Shown: positions 1 to 10,680, counted from the first letter of the stretch. The stretch: DNA of 64,000 nucleotides from Progne subis subis (GCA_022316685.1 JAKJHU010001331.1:1-64000), one strand, 5' to 3'. Made by a program: numbers and translations. The notes: generated by a model from the sequence alone, not told the origin.

Positions 1-915
1 GACCCAATAGAACAACAAGATGAGCCTCTAGTAAACTTTGATGTGGGTCCCCAAAGTGAAGAATATGAATTCTTAGTAGACACAGGAGCTGATAGATCGA
101 GTTTAAGGAAATTACCAACAGGGGTAACAATCGGGACAAAAACTTGTGAAGTGTTAGGGGCTGAAGGGAGGCCCTTTCGAGCATTAATAGTTGAAGGAGT
201 AGAGATTAAAGGGAACTCAAAGCACTGTGTAGCTGATTTTCTTTATTTACCACATACAGAAACCAATTTACTAGGCAGAGACTTACAAGTGCAGCTCGGG
301 GTAGGAGTTATCCCAAAAGATGGAAAAATGGTTGTGCATATCATGAAACTGACCCAAGGGGATATACAAGAGATAAATCCAGAAGTGTGGGCTACAGAGG
401 GAAAATATGGGTGTTTAGATATCCCTCCCATTAAGATAGAAATGCAAAAAGATACCCCTGCCATCAGAGTTAAGCAATACCCAATGTCACCAGAAGGAAA
501 GAAAGGGCTAGCTTCAGTAATTGAGCATCTTTTAAAAGAAAATATCTTAGAACCATGTATGTCCCCTCATAACACCCCTATATTAGCCATAAAGAAAGAT
601 GAGGGAAAGTTTAGATTAGTCCAGGATTTGAGAGAAATAAATAAAAGAACTATTGCTCGACACCCAGTAGTACCTAACCCCTATACCTTGCTGAGTAAAA
701 TTCCAAGAGAGCATACCTGGTTCACAGTGATAGACTTAAAGGATGCTTTTTGGGCATGTCCCCTAGCAGAAGAGTGTAGGGATTGGTTCGCCTTTGAATG
801 GGAACATCCAGACAGGGGAAGGAAACAACAGCTAAGGTGGACCCGGTTACCACAGGGGTATACGGAATCGCCAAATATCTTCGGACAGGCCCTAGAAATT
901 ATTAGAACAGTTTAG
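1..915 (+). pseudogene. ERV protease and N-terminal reverse transcriptase
   Basis: The frame is open from before the window. It carries a retroviral aspartic protease with the active-site motif DTGAD at about 79-93, a GRD motif near residues 78-80 of the segment starting at 43, and then the RT fingers and palm. RT signatures are a VKQYPMSPEG entry motif, LVQDLREINKR, VIDLKDAFWACPL (first catalytic Asp) and LPQGYTESPNIFGQ. The frame stops at 913-915, just before the YVDD box, because of an indel near 905-930. The protease active site is intact. Confidence 0.9.
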
Positions 916-1143
916 TCCCAAAGAAGGAGTTCAAATTTTGCAATACGTGGATGATTTATTAATATCAGGGGAGACAGAAAAAGAAGTTAAAGATGTAAGT
1001 ATACAACTTCTAAACTTTCTTGGAGAAAAGGGGTTAAAGTATCTCAGAGTAAACTACAGTTTGTAGAAAATGAAGTCACTTATTTAGGACACATAATCGG
1101 AAAGGGGAGTAAAAGGTTAAGCCCTGCAAGAATTTCAGGAATA
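916..1143 (+). pseudogene. ERV reverse transcriptase palm, frameshifted segment
   Basis: The YVDD catalytic box is encoded at 944-955, followed by a LLISG stretch typical of RT, in a frame different from the upstream ORF. A second frame change lies near 1,020-1,035. Downstream the thumb motif TYLGHIIGKG is visible at about 1,079-1,110. The YVDD residues themselves are intact, so the damage is small indels rather than loss of the domain. Confidence 0.8.
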
Positions 1144-2333
1144 GTGTCTATATCACCTCCAAAAACTAAGAGAGACATAAGGAAACTTCTAGGCCTGTTT
1201 GGATACTGCAAGCACTGGATAGATAAGTACACTCAAGGGGTCAAATTTCTTTATGATAAATTAATAGACCAGGAACCAATGAATTGGACAGAGAGTGACG
1301 AGAGGCAGCTGCAAGATCTAAAAGAGAAATTATCCTCAGCACCAGTTTTAAGCTTACCAGATCTTAAAAAGGAGTTTGATTTATTTGTAAACACTGAAGA
1401 AGGGATAGCATACGGAGTTTTAACCCAAGAATGGGGAGGATACCGAAAACCTGTAGCATTTTTATCAAAACTGTTAGATCCAGTTGCTAGGGGATGGCCG
1501 GCTTGTCTCCAAGCAGTTGCAGCTGCAGCTATTTAATAGAAGAAGCTCAAAAGTTAACATTACAGGGAAAGATAAAGATACATACTCCACATGATTTGAA
1601 AACAATTTTAAGTCAAAGAGCTCAAAAGTGGCTCACAGATTCTAGAATCCTAAAATATGAAATTATACTGATAAATTCAAATAACCTAGAACTAACAACA
1701 TCCAAAAGCTTAAATCCAGCTCAATTTCTCTCTGGTGAGCCCACTGAAGAAATAGAACACCATTGCCTAGAACTCATTGATATGCAGACAAAAGTAAGGG
1801 AAGATTTAGAGGATACACCCCTTCCATATGGGAGAGTGTTGTTCACAGATGGGTCATCCCGAGTGGTGGAAGGGAAAAGAATATCAGGATACTCTGTGAT
1901 TGAGGGAGAGAAAATGAAAGTTTTAGAAAAGGGAAAGTTACCAAGTAATTGGTCAGCACAGTGCTGTGAAATATATGCACTAAAGAGAGGGCTAGACTTA
2001 CTTAAAGATGACCGAGGGACCATTTACACAGACTCTAGATATGCCTTTGGTATCGTGCACACATTTGGGAAAATTTGGGAAGGACGGGGATATTTAAATT
2101 CAAAAGGGAAAAACTTAATACACACAGAATTAATAAAGTCAGTGTTAAAATCTTTACAAAAACCAGTAGAAATTGCAGTAGTTCACATAAAAGGACATCA
2201 AAAGGGAGATATGCCCGAGATAAGGGGAAACCAGTTAGCTGATAAAACAGCCAGAGAAGCAGCTTTAGAACCAGGAGAACCAGTAAAAATCCTCAAATTA
2301 GAGAAAATGCCAAAAAAGAAGAAGAAAGGATAG
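1144..2333 (+). pseudogene. ERV reverse transcriptase connection and RNase H
   Basis: Two overlapping open segments (1,144-1,536 and 1,494-2,333) cover the RT thumb/connection and RNase H, and a frameshift lies near 1,520-1,535. The first has RKLLGLFGYCKHWI and PVAFLSKLLDPVARGWPACLQA, typical of gammaretroviral Pol. The second has the four RNase H signatures: FTDGSS (about 1,843), CEIYALKRG (about 1,966), YTDSRYAFG (about 2,025) and HIKGHQKG with NQLADKTA (about 2,180-2,255). RNase H catalytic residues appear intact. It ends in a Lys-rich tail and stop at 2,333. Confidence 0.88.
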
Positions 2334-2400
2334 AGCAGTATTCAGTAAAAAAGAGCAGAAAGCAATAAAAGAATTAGGATTACACCAGGGGGAACACGGA

Positions 2401-3518
2401 GTGTGGTTAACAGCTGACGGACGGAAATTCTTAAATAAAGCCCTAGCCAGAAAAATACTTACAGAAATACATAATTTAACCCACTGGGGAACCCAGGGAT
2501 TATGTGACCATTTTCTAAGGGAAAACCTATGTATTGGAGTACACGAATTAGCAAAAGCAGTTACTCAGGGATGTATAATATGTCAGAAAATAAATCAAAA
2601 AGTTATGAGAAAAACTGAGCCTGGAGGGAGGGAGTTAGCCTTAAGGCCCTTCCAGAACGTGCAAATTGATTTTACTGAGATGCCCCCTGTTCAAGGGTAC
2701 AAACACTTGTTGTGATCATAGATCACCTTACCCATTGGGTAGAGGCATTTCCTACAAAAAGAGAAACAGCAGAAGTAGTAACAAAAATCATATTAGAAGA
2801 TATCCTCCCTCGGTATGGGCTGATAAATAATATTGATTCAGACAGAGGGCCACATTTCACAGCACAAATTCTACAACAGGTAACACAAGCCTTAGGGATA
2901 AAATGGAGGTTACACACCCCATGGCATCCCCAAAGCTCAGGCAGAGTAGAAAGGATGAACAAAACCATTAAAAATGTACTGACTAAACTAATAGCAGAAA
3001 CTCAACTAAATTGGCTTAAATGCTTACCCCTAGCATTACTACGAATCAGAACACAGCCACGAGCAGATCTAGGAGTGTCACCATATGAAATGTTATTTGG
3101 GCTTCCCTTTTTGTTATCTCCTTATAGTTCTAAAGACTACCTGGAAGGAGAGGAAATCACTAGAAAATATCTAAAAACCATTGGACAAACCTTAGAAAAT
3201 CTCAGAAAGAAAGGCTATCTTCCTCAAACTTCCCCTTTGGATGCAAATGTGCATAATATCAATCCTGGAGACTGGGTATTGATCAAAACGTGGACTAATA
3301 CCCCGCTGACCCCGAAGTTTGAAGGTCCCTACCAAGTACTGTTAACAACTCACACAGCAGTGCGCACTAAGGAAAAAGGATGGACCCACATCACCAGAGT
3401 TAAAGGGCCAGTACCCCCTCCTGGAGAGAACCCGAGTTCAGCACCCTCACCGGATGAAACCGAGTGGACAGTAACACCACACCCGAAAGACTTGAAATTA
3501 ACCTTTAAAAAGAAATAA
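2401..3518 (+). pseudogene. ERV integrase
   Basis: The N-terminal HHCC zinc domain is encoded at about 2,470-2,590 (two His in HNLTH, then CIIC). The catalytic core has D at about 2,668 (QIDFTEMP), D at about 2,841 (SDRGPHFT) and E at about 2,949 (GRVERMNK). The last two are separated by exactly 35 residues, the canonical DD35E spacing. A one-base shift near 2,712 splits zinc domain and core. The C-terminal part has the gammaretroviral pattern of a PKFEGPYQVL motif followed by a basic tail, and a stop at 3,516-3,518. The core is otherwise well preserved. Confidence 0.9.
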
Positions 3519-3529
3519 GAGATAACAGA

Positions 3530-4040
3530 GACTGTGAAAACCTTTTGTTTCAGTTGCCTCTCCCATATTCAACGAACTCAAAAAAGGGGGGGGGGGCACA
3601 ATAAGGGTTAATTTCTGTAAACCTAAGTCAGTTTTTGTAATTAGCATTTTAGATATGTTTAAGTAATAGATATATTAAAAAGGGGTATAAGTTTTTTTTG
3701 TATTAATTTTACATATAGTTTAAGTCTTTTTTTTAAGTAAGAATTTAAGTAAGTTTAAGGGTTTTTTTTAATAATAATTTTTAAATTGTAAGTTTTATGA
3801 ATAGCAATTTAAATAAGTTTAAGTAATAGAAAGTATAAGGGTTTTTATTAAGTTTAAATATTGTTTAGGTTTTATAAATAGTGATTTAAATAAGTTTAAG
3901 ATTTTTTCTTTGTTAATTTTAAAAGTTGTTAAGTTCTATAAGTAGCAGTTTGAACAAATTTAAGTAATAGAAAAATTAAAAGAGTGTAAAGTTTTTTTTA
4001 AGAAAAAAAAAGAGTAAATCTCCTACAGAACATTCTCTAA
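3530..4040 (+). repeat. AT-rich degenerate tandem stretch inside the ERV
   Basis: Between integrase and the env-like ORF lies about 500 bases of very AT-rich DNA. The phrase 'taagtttaagtaatag' and close variants recur (for example near 3,657, 3,815, 3,890 and 3,955), with intervening T-runs and 'gaatagcaatttaaa' variants, giving an impression of decayed units of roughly 70-90 bp. A G-run occurs at 3,586-3,596. No coding signal was seen. It occupies the place where an env start or splice region would be expected. Confidence 0.6.
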
Positions 4041-4147
4041 GGGCAACTAAATTAATAGGGAAGGGAAGTGGAAGCATGTAAGTGGGTTCTTAGGAGACCT
4101 CTCCACTCCAAGAGGCAAGGCCGGGTGGAGCAAGAGATCCAGGAAGG

Positions 4148-4468
4148 ATGGCCCATACCGGACTCTTGGGAGGGATCGTACTGGTGATGTTCATAAAGCA
4201 CACCTACGAAACAAAAGCCTGTGCTAACTGCTACCATCCAGTGTACGATGGAGAGGATCTCAGATCCTTATTCAGGGTCCATACTAACGTGAACCCAAAC
4301 TGCTTTGACCACTCCCAGTTGAATACTTGCCAAGAGGATGGAAAAGTTTATTGGACCACAAAAAACACAGCTAGTTATGCACAGCGCCTGTTTGGGGAAT
4401 GTCCTATAGGAGATACTGGGTTATGCTTTGACAAATTGATGCGAGCTAAAGCTCGATCAAAGAAATAG
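4148..4468 (+). pseudogene. Env-like short ORF (probable SU remnant)
   Basis: A 106-residue ORF upstream of the polypurine tract. It has a short hydrophobic start (GLLGGIVLVMF), eight cysteines including CANC, and a basic end (RAKARSKK). Position and Cys content suggest the N-terminal part of an envelope surface protein joined directly to the 3' end after deletion of the remaining SU and all of TM. No fusion peptide or transmembrane segment follows. Another possibility is an accessory ORF of this ERV lineage. I do not recognise a specific family. Confidence 0.45.
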
Positions 4469-4478
4469 AGGGGGGAGT
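4468..4478 (+). other. Polypurine tract of ERV
   Basis: A purine run of A and G with six consecutive G (about 4,470-4,475) sits immediately before the first TG of the LTR, the expected place for the plus-strand primer. Confidence 0.75.
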
Positions 4479-5130
4479 TGTTATAAATAAATTCTATTCA
4501 AAAATCTATGTTTTAGTTACTTAATTGTTAAGTAATTCCATTAAGATTGTTAATGCTATTCTGTATAAAGAATTTGCCTTATTCCTGTTTTAATACTGAT
4601 TTATTACCTTATTTGCTTGTTTGTTAATTAAGAATTCACCTTATTACCTGTATCTCTGCTCCCATTCGCCAGATAGTGTCTGAATATGCAAATAAAAAGA
4701 ACGCTGAATTCTGGGAACAACCAAGAACAAGAGACTCTGAAAAGCAGGGAACCAAAGTAAAATCCAGGACTGTAGTCGCATTTTAGACTAGTGCAAGAGG
4801 TACGGGGGTCTGCCGAAGCAGCTTCATTTAGTCGCCGTGACCTGAGAAGGAGTCCCCCATCGCTGGATGACCCCTGATCAGCGACGCGAAACGGACTCCC
4901 CGGCAAGGGAAAAAGCCCGTGAGGGGGGGTGGGAGTCCCCAGCTTTGCTGTGAAGCGAAGCTGTGTGTACCTCCTCCGCCACGTTGCCAAGGGAGCAAGC
5001 AAGCTCTCCCCCAAGGCCAAGCTTGATAATAAAGAAACATACAAAACCAGCAAGTCTCTGACTCTCTTTATATTTTTTTTTCTAGAACACCACCCAGTAA
5101 GAGAGAGAGCAGACTCTTTTCCTTTTGCCA
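4479..5130 (+). mobile_element. LTR of the class I ERV (3' side)
   Basis: The LTR begins TGTTATAAAT right after the polypurine tract. A poly(A) signal AATAAA lies near 5,028, followed by a T-rich stretch. The right end is uncertain: CA at 5,089 (after TCTAGAA) or CA at 5,130 (after TTTTGC). The second option puts a tRNA-Pro-like primer-binding sequence directly next to it (5,131-5,148). Length is about 610 or 652 bp. Only one LTR of this family is visible, so no LTR comparison can be made. Confidence 0.7.
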
Positions 5131-5166
5131 TCAGGGGTCGTCTAGTCTCGTGGAGAAATACAGGAG

Positions 5167-5640
5167 TGGATGACCTGGTGCTGGACAAGGGTATTGCTCT
5201 GGCGGAAGCTCTGTCCACCTTCCCAGCACAGAGAGGGTCCTTCCTCCTCAGAGCACATAGGAATGGGTTTGGAGCCCCTCCTTATGTGGGATCTCTGGAG
5301 TTTTTTCTCCCCGTTGGATTCCTGTGCTGTAGAGCTGCTCAAAATGGCCTCTTCCACAAGGTTCTGCCGTGGGGATTTGTCCTCCCTGGTCTCCATCCTC
5401 AGCTCCTTGTCTGGGGGAGGAAGGACAAGGACAGGATGGGATTTGCCTCCATGCCAGAGGGAAGGGGAAGGAGATTCTCCCAACACATCCCCAGCAGGAC
5501 GGCGTTGGCAGCGGGGTTGTCCTGCAGCTGGGGGCCATGCTGGGCTGGGAGATGGAGCAGGAGAGAGGGGGAAAGGGGCACTGACTTCCTCCTCACCTGC
5601 AGGGATGTCCCAGGATACCTTCCTCTTCCTCACAGCCTAA
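5167..5640 (-). pseudogene. C2H2 zinc-finger gene fragment, 5' part only
   Basis: On the minus strand this matches the linker exon of the zinc-finger genes at 23.7-25.1 kb and 38.3-39.5 kb. It has a short exon start and intron, then [31 protein letters not shown], and a [15 protein letters not shown] segment. Homology stops at about 5,167, before the first finger, where ERV-derived sequence begins. It also stops at about 5,640, where LTR sequence replaces the upstream intron seen in the other copies. No zinc finger remains, so this is a pseudogene fragment. Confidence 0.85.
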
Positions 5641-6213
5641 ACTAAAAAATTAAAAATTAAACTATAAATGCAGTAGTAAAATAAAAACAACCGATAGAGT
5701 CAGAATCCAACCTGACACCCGGGTAGTCAGGGTGTTGCTAGCAGTCCAATCAAATCGTGGCTGCAGTCCTCCTGGAGTGACAGATGGGGTTTTGTTGAAA
5801 CAATGATCTTGTAGAAGGGTGTAGTTTTCCTCTGAAGGTCCGGTGGTGGTGTCGATGGGTCTGGTCTACCTCTGGGAATCCAGTGGAAACCAGGCTGCTA
5901 CTGGTGCTTTAAATATCAGATTATATCCAGGTGGGAATGCTTGGCTCCTCCCTTTGGGAGAAGCATCTCACAATGGGATGTTGTAATTTTATCAGTCATG
6001 CAGTGAGAGGCAATGGTCCATTACCAGAAGATATATCCCTGGAGGGAGGATGGGTCATGGAAGAGATCAAGAACACTGCCCCCTTTGGTTTTAACAGCTG
6101 GCCCATTAAGAGAAGATCCCCTTCAGAGATTTGAGGGATGGGTCATGGAAGAGATAAACAACCTGTCCTCCTGGTTTTAACAGATGGTAATAGAATACAC
6201 TTTTTTTGTTACA
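5641..6213 (-). mobile_element. Solo LTR, family A, truncated (copy 1)
   Basis: Homologous to 25,721-26,486 and, inverted, to 37,009-37,738. The U3 start lies at the right end (TGTAAC on the minus strand at about 6,213). The polyadenylation-side end is missing: the element joins zinc-finger DNA directly at about 5,640, lacking the last 100-150 bp found in the other copies. Confidence 0.75.
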
Positions 6214-7262
6214 TCTTGCATTGCAAGACAGGGCTCCAGGCTCCTTGCCCAGGCTCTCTCCAGAACATGCCCAGGCCAATGCTCAGCAGAGAAAAGCCCC
6301 GTGAGCAGCCCCAGGGTGGCCGTGGGCAGGCTGGGGGCAGACAGCATGGCTGGGGCTCTGCAAGGTCCCTGGGGAGATGGGAAAGGAGCAGCAGAGCAGG
6401 GGCTGATCCATCCCCACTGTGCTGGACACCCCAGGGGAGCGTCCCAGAGCGTCCTCATGCACCTGCCAACAACATCCCCCCTCTGCAAGCCCTGGCCTCT
6501 CCCCCAGCTCACACAGGTGCCGCATCCTTGCAGGCACAGACACGGCAGCACTGGCTCAGGAGCCCCTGTTTGCACTGCCCAGAGCAGGCGTGAGCACCCC
6601 CATGGTGTTGGTGTGGGGAGATGAACCTGAGGGAGCACAAATGCCATCAAGCCCCTGGGGCCAGGAAGGGCTGGGGGACAGCAGGGAAAACCACTCAGGT
6701 TTGTGGTGGCCTCTGAAGTCAGCCAGAAACTTTGTTCCCATGAGCTGTGAGTTTCCTGTGCCACTGCAGACGTTGTTGCTCAGAGCCAGGGCTGCCTGGC
6801 AGCCACCTCCAAACTCCTTGAGCATTTCCCTTTGCCTCACCTTGGCTTTTTTTACTCTTCCTTTTACAAATGTTTTCCTCTTGCCCCTGCAAACAGCCCA
6901 TCCCTGGTTACCCTTTCCTCCCTGTCTCCACTCCTCATTTCAGTTCCTGAGTTACCAGCACCATGGAAAGGTCTCCTGGGGAGCAGGATCATCCTCCAGT
7001 GCTTCAGGGAATTGTCTGCAGGCTCCTACAGAGCCTCCTGCTGCTCCCTTGCCAGAGGCACCACAGGCTGGCAGGCACATCTGGGCTGCTGTGTCTGGCT
7101 CTGGGGCTCCCTGTTCTGGGCAAGGAGGAGGAGCTGCAGAGGCTCTGCAGGACTGACAGGATGGGCTTTGGGGCTGTGAGGAGAACCTGAGGGACCTGGG
7201 CAGCTGGACCTTATGGAGAGGAGGCCCATGGCTCATCCTGCAACTGCTGCAAGGGTGGATTC
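6214..7262. repeat. Block U, copy 1 (unrecognised ~1 kb segment)
   Basis: A GC-rich segment of about 1 kb also found at 26,487-27,545 (same orientation), 50,470-51,521 (same orientation) and 35,951-37,008 (inverted), with a partial copy near 28,100-28,237. It always lies next to a CR1 end, and three copies abut a family A LTR. No open frame is conserved among the copies as a clear protein. Short ORFs occur on both strands and look like GC-driven shadows. Whether it is host sequence or a degraded element is unknown. Confidence 0.7.
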
Positions 7263-7862
7263 AGAGAATCACAGAATCAGCAAGGTGGAGAACACCTTGG
7301 AGATCATCAAGTCCAACCTGTGCCCTGACACTGCCATGCCTCCCTTGAGCCTCCTCTTCAGGATAAACAATCCCAGCTTCCTCAGGTTCTCCTCACAGCA
7401 CTTGTGTTCCAGTCCCCCTCACTAACATTGTTGTTCTTCTCAGGACACGCTCCAGCCCCTCCATGTCCTTTCTTAATTGGGGGCCCAGAACTGGACACAG
7501 CGCTCAAGGTGCTGCCCAGCAGTGCTGAGCACAGGGGAAGAATCACTGCCCTGCTCCTGCTGCCCACACTGTCCCTGATTTAGGCCAGGAGCCATTGGCC
7601 TTCTTGGCCACCTGGGCACACTGCTGACTCATGTCCAGCCTGCTGTCCATCAGTTCATGCAAGTCCCTTCTGCCTGGCTGCTGTCCAGCCACTCTGTCAC
7701 CAGCCTGCAGCCACTTCAGGGGTTGTTGTGGCCAAAAGTGCAGGACTCAATATCTGGACTTGTTAAACCTCACGTTGTTGGATTTGACTTCCTGGATCCA
7801 GCCTGTCCAGGGCCCTGTGCACAGCCCTCCTACCCTCCAGCAAATCAACACTTCCGACACTA
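7263..7862 (-). mobile_element. CR1 LINE 3' fragment
   Basis: Starts with the CR1 3' end signature (AGAGAATCACAGAATCAG, the complement of the ...GATTCT tail). Landmarks follow of the last CR1 ORF2 segment read in reverse: 'ggacacgctccagcccctccatgtcc', 'ggccttcttggccacctgggcacactg' and 'ggttgttgtggccaaa'. The sense strand of the element is minus. Paralogous to 51,522-52,110 and to inverted 35,346-35,950. Confidence 0.9.
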
Positions 7863-7865
7863 AGG

Positions 7866-8319
7866 CAACTTAGTGTCACACAGTTCCTTGTGTCCTAGAC
7901 TGTCACAATGGTCTCCATGATTCCATGAGTCTTCCCAGTGTCATAGTGTGCCTTTGGTTCCGTGGGACCCCTTGGTGTCACAAAGTCCCTTGATCCTTGG
8001 GTCCCACAGTGTCTCAATGGTGCCTTGGGCCCCCATGACCCTGGAGTGTCACAATGGATCCTTTGTTCCATGAGGTCTGGCAGCGCAGCAGTGATCTCCT
8101 TGGTTCCACAGTGTCACAGTGGCCTCTGTGGTTCCACCAGGCCCCAGACTGTCACCATGGGTTCCTTGCTTGCATTTAGCCCCACAGTGTCACCAATGGC
8201 CCCTTAGCTCTATGGTGACATATCATGCACAGTGTCACTCTGGTCCTCTTAGTGCCACCAGGTCCCTCAGTGTCACAATGGCCCCTTGCTTCCCCAGGGC
8301 CCTGCAGTGTCACCATCGT
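7866..8319. repeat. Degenerate minisatellite (TGTCACAATGG-type units)
   Basis: About ten imperfect units of roughly 40-50 bp, each built around 'cagtgtcacaatgg' followed by 'tccttggttcca(t/c)gagg' variants. The same array occurs at 52,125-52,572 and, inverted and shorter, at 35,090-35,345. Related sequence is at 20,620-20,935. No coding function is apparent. Confidence 0.8.
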
Positions 8320-8904
8320 CAGAGAATCAAGCAGGCTGGAAAAGACCTTGGAGACCATCAAGTCCAACCTGTGAGCCAACACCACCTTGTTAGGCAGACC
8401 ACGGCACTGAGTGCCACATCCAGTCATTCCTGAAACACTGCCAAGGACAATGACCCACCCACCTCCCTAGGCAGCCCATTCCAATGCCCAGTCACCATTT
8501 TGGGAAGAATATTTCCCAACATTCAGCTTAAACATCCCCTGTTGCAGCTTAAGGCTGTGTCCTCTTGTCCTGTCACTGTTCCCTGGGAGAAAGAGCCCAA
8601 CCCCCATCTAGCTGCACCCTCCTTTCAGGGAGTTGTAGAGAGTGATGAAGCCTCCCCTGAGCCTCATCTTCTCCAGGATAAACAACCCCAGCTCCCTCAG
8701 CTGCTCCTCACAGGACTTCTGTTAGAGACCACTCACCAGCTTTGTTGCCCTTCTCTGGACACGCTCCCACCAGTCCATGTTCTTCCTAAACTGGGGGGTT
8801 CAGGAACTAGACACAATATTTGAGGTGCTGCCCAACCAGAGCTGAGCACAGGGAAAGAATCACTGCCCTGCTCCTGATGGCAGCACCATTCCTGATCCAT
8901 AGGA
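8320..8904 (-). mobile_element. CR1 LINE 3' fragment (second)
   Basis: Another CR1 3' end in reverse, opening AGAGAATCAAGCAGGCTGG. It carries the complement of the CR1 tail phrases ('gttggactt', 'gtgccacatccagtcattcc', 'cccattccaatgcccagtcacc') and the ORF2 end. It differs from the CR1 at 7,263, so it is a separate insertion. Paralogue at 52,573-53,150. Confidence 0.88.
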
Positions 8905-9240
8905 GTGCCAAGGGTTGGATGAGAGAATTAGTGGGGAGGGGTTGGGGACAAAGTCTGATTGATTGTCAGCCATGAAGGGTCTTGATTTTTACATCTATTC
9001 AGACTGCAGAAGAAGGTGCTGGACGTCAATATCAGTTGAACATTGCTGATATCAACTGATAAAAAGGAAAAGAAAACAGGACAAAACAGTTCTCTCTGCA
9101 TTGTTTTCATAATAGAACATTCACACGAATAAACTTCTGAAAACTGCCTAATTGACCACAGAAGAATTGAAAACTTAAATCATTCCCAGGCACTTTTCTT
9201 ATTTTTTTGAACAAATGTTATGAGCTTTTCTCAATTAAAT
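8905..9240. repeat. Block V, copy 1
   Basis: An AT-richer segment shared with 53,153-54,140 (which carries an extra LTR), inverted with 34,490-34,866, and again inverted at about 31,690-32,095. The shared landmark is 'tgaatagatatgaaaatcaag' or its complement. No gene was recognised. It contains the empty site for the LTR found at 53,372-54,028, at about 9,115-9,125. Confidence 0.65.
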
Positions 9241-10145
9241 CTGTAACTGAAGAGTTCAAGAAGGAAGAGTTTTCTGGGAAAGTAAAACTCATCAGCAACC
9301 TCCAAGGGGCTGAGGATCCATCCTCATCAGAGCAGGAATGAACAGAAATGAGCACAGCTTTCTGGCTGCCCCAGCTTTGGGATGGGCCCTGGGCCTGGAG
9401 CAGGAGCAGCTCTGGAGGGCCCCAAGGCCGGGGCTGTTCTGCTGGCCTGGGCAGATGGGATGGCAGCAGGGGCTGCAGAGCTCTCAGCACCTCAGGGAGA
9501 GGGGAGCAGGGCACACAGGGAGCCTCCTTTTCCCCTGGCCCAGCACCTTCCCCATGCTGGGGCTGAGTCCTGTCTGAGCTGCAGCTGCTGCTGTGCCCTT
9601 GCGAGGGGCTGAGGCCGTGGGGCCCCTGCCCAGAGCAGCCTGCCCTGAGCAGAGCTGTGGGGCCAGAGCCGGCTGCGCTGTGCTGGGGAGAGGCCCTTGT
9701 TGCTGCCGAGAGCTCAGGGCAGCTGGCAGAGCTTGGAGACAGCTGGGCTGGGCTGAGAGAGCCTGCCACAGAAACATCAGTGTCCATCTCAGCCTGTGTG
9801 AGCGTGCAGGGTCAGGACTCAGCCCAGGCCTTGTGGGGCAGGGCCAGCACCTGTGGAAGGCATTGAAAACAGGCAAGTGGCCAAGAGAGGAGGCTGCTCT
9901 GTGCCCTTGGTGGCATGGACAGAGCAGGAAGATGGCCCAGGACATTTGCCAGCACCAACCTCTGTCCCCAGCCATTGCCAGCCCTGGCTGTTCAGCCCAG
10001 GTTTGCGGGGCAGTTTGGCTGTGGCCCAGCTCCATCCTCCTGCGGGGCTCAGGGCCTGTTCCCGGCCATGGCGAGCCCTGCCCGGCCTCTCTGCTGGCCC
10101 AGAGCCCGGCAGAGCCCAGGGCAGGGCTGTCTGTGTAGCCCCACA
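9241..10145. repeat. Block W, copy 1 (GC-rich, unrecognised)
   Basis: GC-rich DNA shared with 54,141-55,060 (same orientation) and 33,780-34,480 (inverted). Homology to the other two copies ends near 10,145. Beyond that point copies 2 and 3 continue with a common sequence and copy 1 with a different one. Long ORFs cross it on both strands but their frames are not conserved between copies, so coding cannot be supported. Confidence 0.6.
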
Positions 10146-10680
10146 GGTGCCTGGAAGGGCTGGAGGCTGTGCCAGGAATGGCCCCTCTTGCTGGAGGAGC
10201 CTGCCGGAGGCACGGAAGTGCCCGGAGCAGCGGGACGAGGCACAGCAGGGCAGGTGGCCTTGCTTGCCCAGCTGCTGCAGGTGCGCCCACAGCGCCCGCC
10301 ACATGGCAGGATGAAGGGGGAGTCCATGTCCCACGGTGAGCCCGTATCAGCAGCATCAGCCCCTGCAGCTCCTTGGCCACGCTGACGCAGGGGCTGCAGC
10401 TGCCGGATCCCTTGGGGCAAGTGGAGGGAGCATCGGGACGCTTCCGAGGGCTTGCCGCCAGGCCCCGAGGCCCTGGCAGCCCATGGGCTCCTGGGCTCCT
10501 GCGTGGGCCCCTGGCCCAGCCCCCGAGCTGCTTGCGCTGCCTCCGAGTCCTGGCCTGCCGGCCCTGCCGTGCCCAGTGGCCAATGAACCCAGCGGACAGC
10601 CACCGTGGCCAGCAGCAGGGCAAGTGCAGCCAGCAGGACGCTGACCGTCGCTCACGGGCTCCGACACGTGCCATCGCCAC
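10049..10680 (-). pseudogene. Unrecognised gene-like locus with hydrophobic N-terminus
   Basis: Downstream of a TATA box on the minus strand there is an ATG at 10,674 (MARVGAR). One base out of that frame lies a segment with a strongly hydrophobic run, LLAALALLLATVAV, at about 10,600-10,640. This would make a good signal peptide or membrane anchor and is followed by about 180 residues rich in Gly, Ala, Pro and Ser. The hydrophobic frame has a stop at 10,652-10,654 and no ATG of its own. Either a frameshift has broken the gene or the start lies in an unseen exon. I do not recognise the product, and GC-rich shadow ORFs make any reading uncertain. Confidence 0.3.

Larger units (their letters stand above)
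1..5130 (+). mobile_element. Class I (gammaretrovirus-like) ERV, 3' portion
   Basis: A provirus read on the plus strand and cut by the window start, so gag and the 5' LTR are not visible. In order it holds protease, reverse transcriptase, RNase H, integrase, an AT-rich degenerate stretch, a short env-like ORF, a polypurine tract and one LTR. The pol domains resemble the gammaretroviral (class I) arrangement, with Pro and Pol in one frame and an integrase ending in a basic tail. Several single-base frameshifts break pol, so it is not competent as it stands. The element lies against a zinc-finger gene fragment on its right. Class assignment rests on motif order and RT/IN flavour. Confidence 0.9.

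Noticed and set aside
4929..5645. 238-residue plus-strand ORF
   Set aside because: Crosses the LTR and the antisense of the zinc-finger fragment.
7866..8319. CRISPR-like array
   Set aside because: Units are imperfect and contiguous with no distinct spacers, in a vertebrate genome.
9484..10680. 398-residue minus-strand ORF as a single gene
   Set aside because: It spans the block W junction at about 10,145, its Arg/Pro/Ala-rich composition looks like a GC shadow, and the other copies do not keep the frame. Only the 5' promoter-like part was retained, at low confidence.
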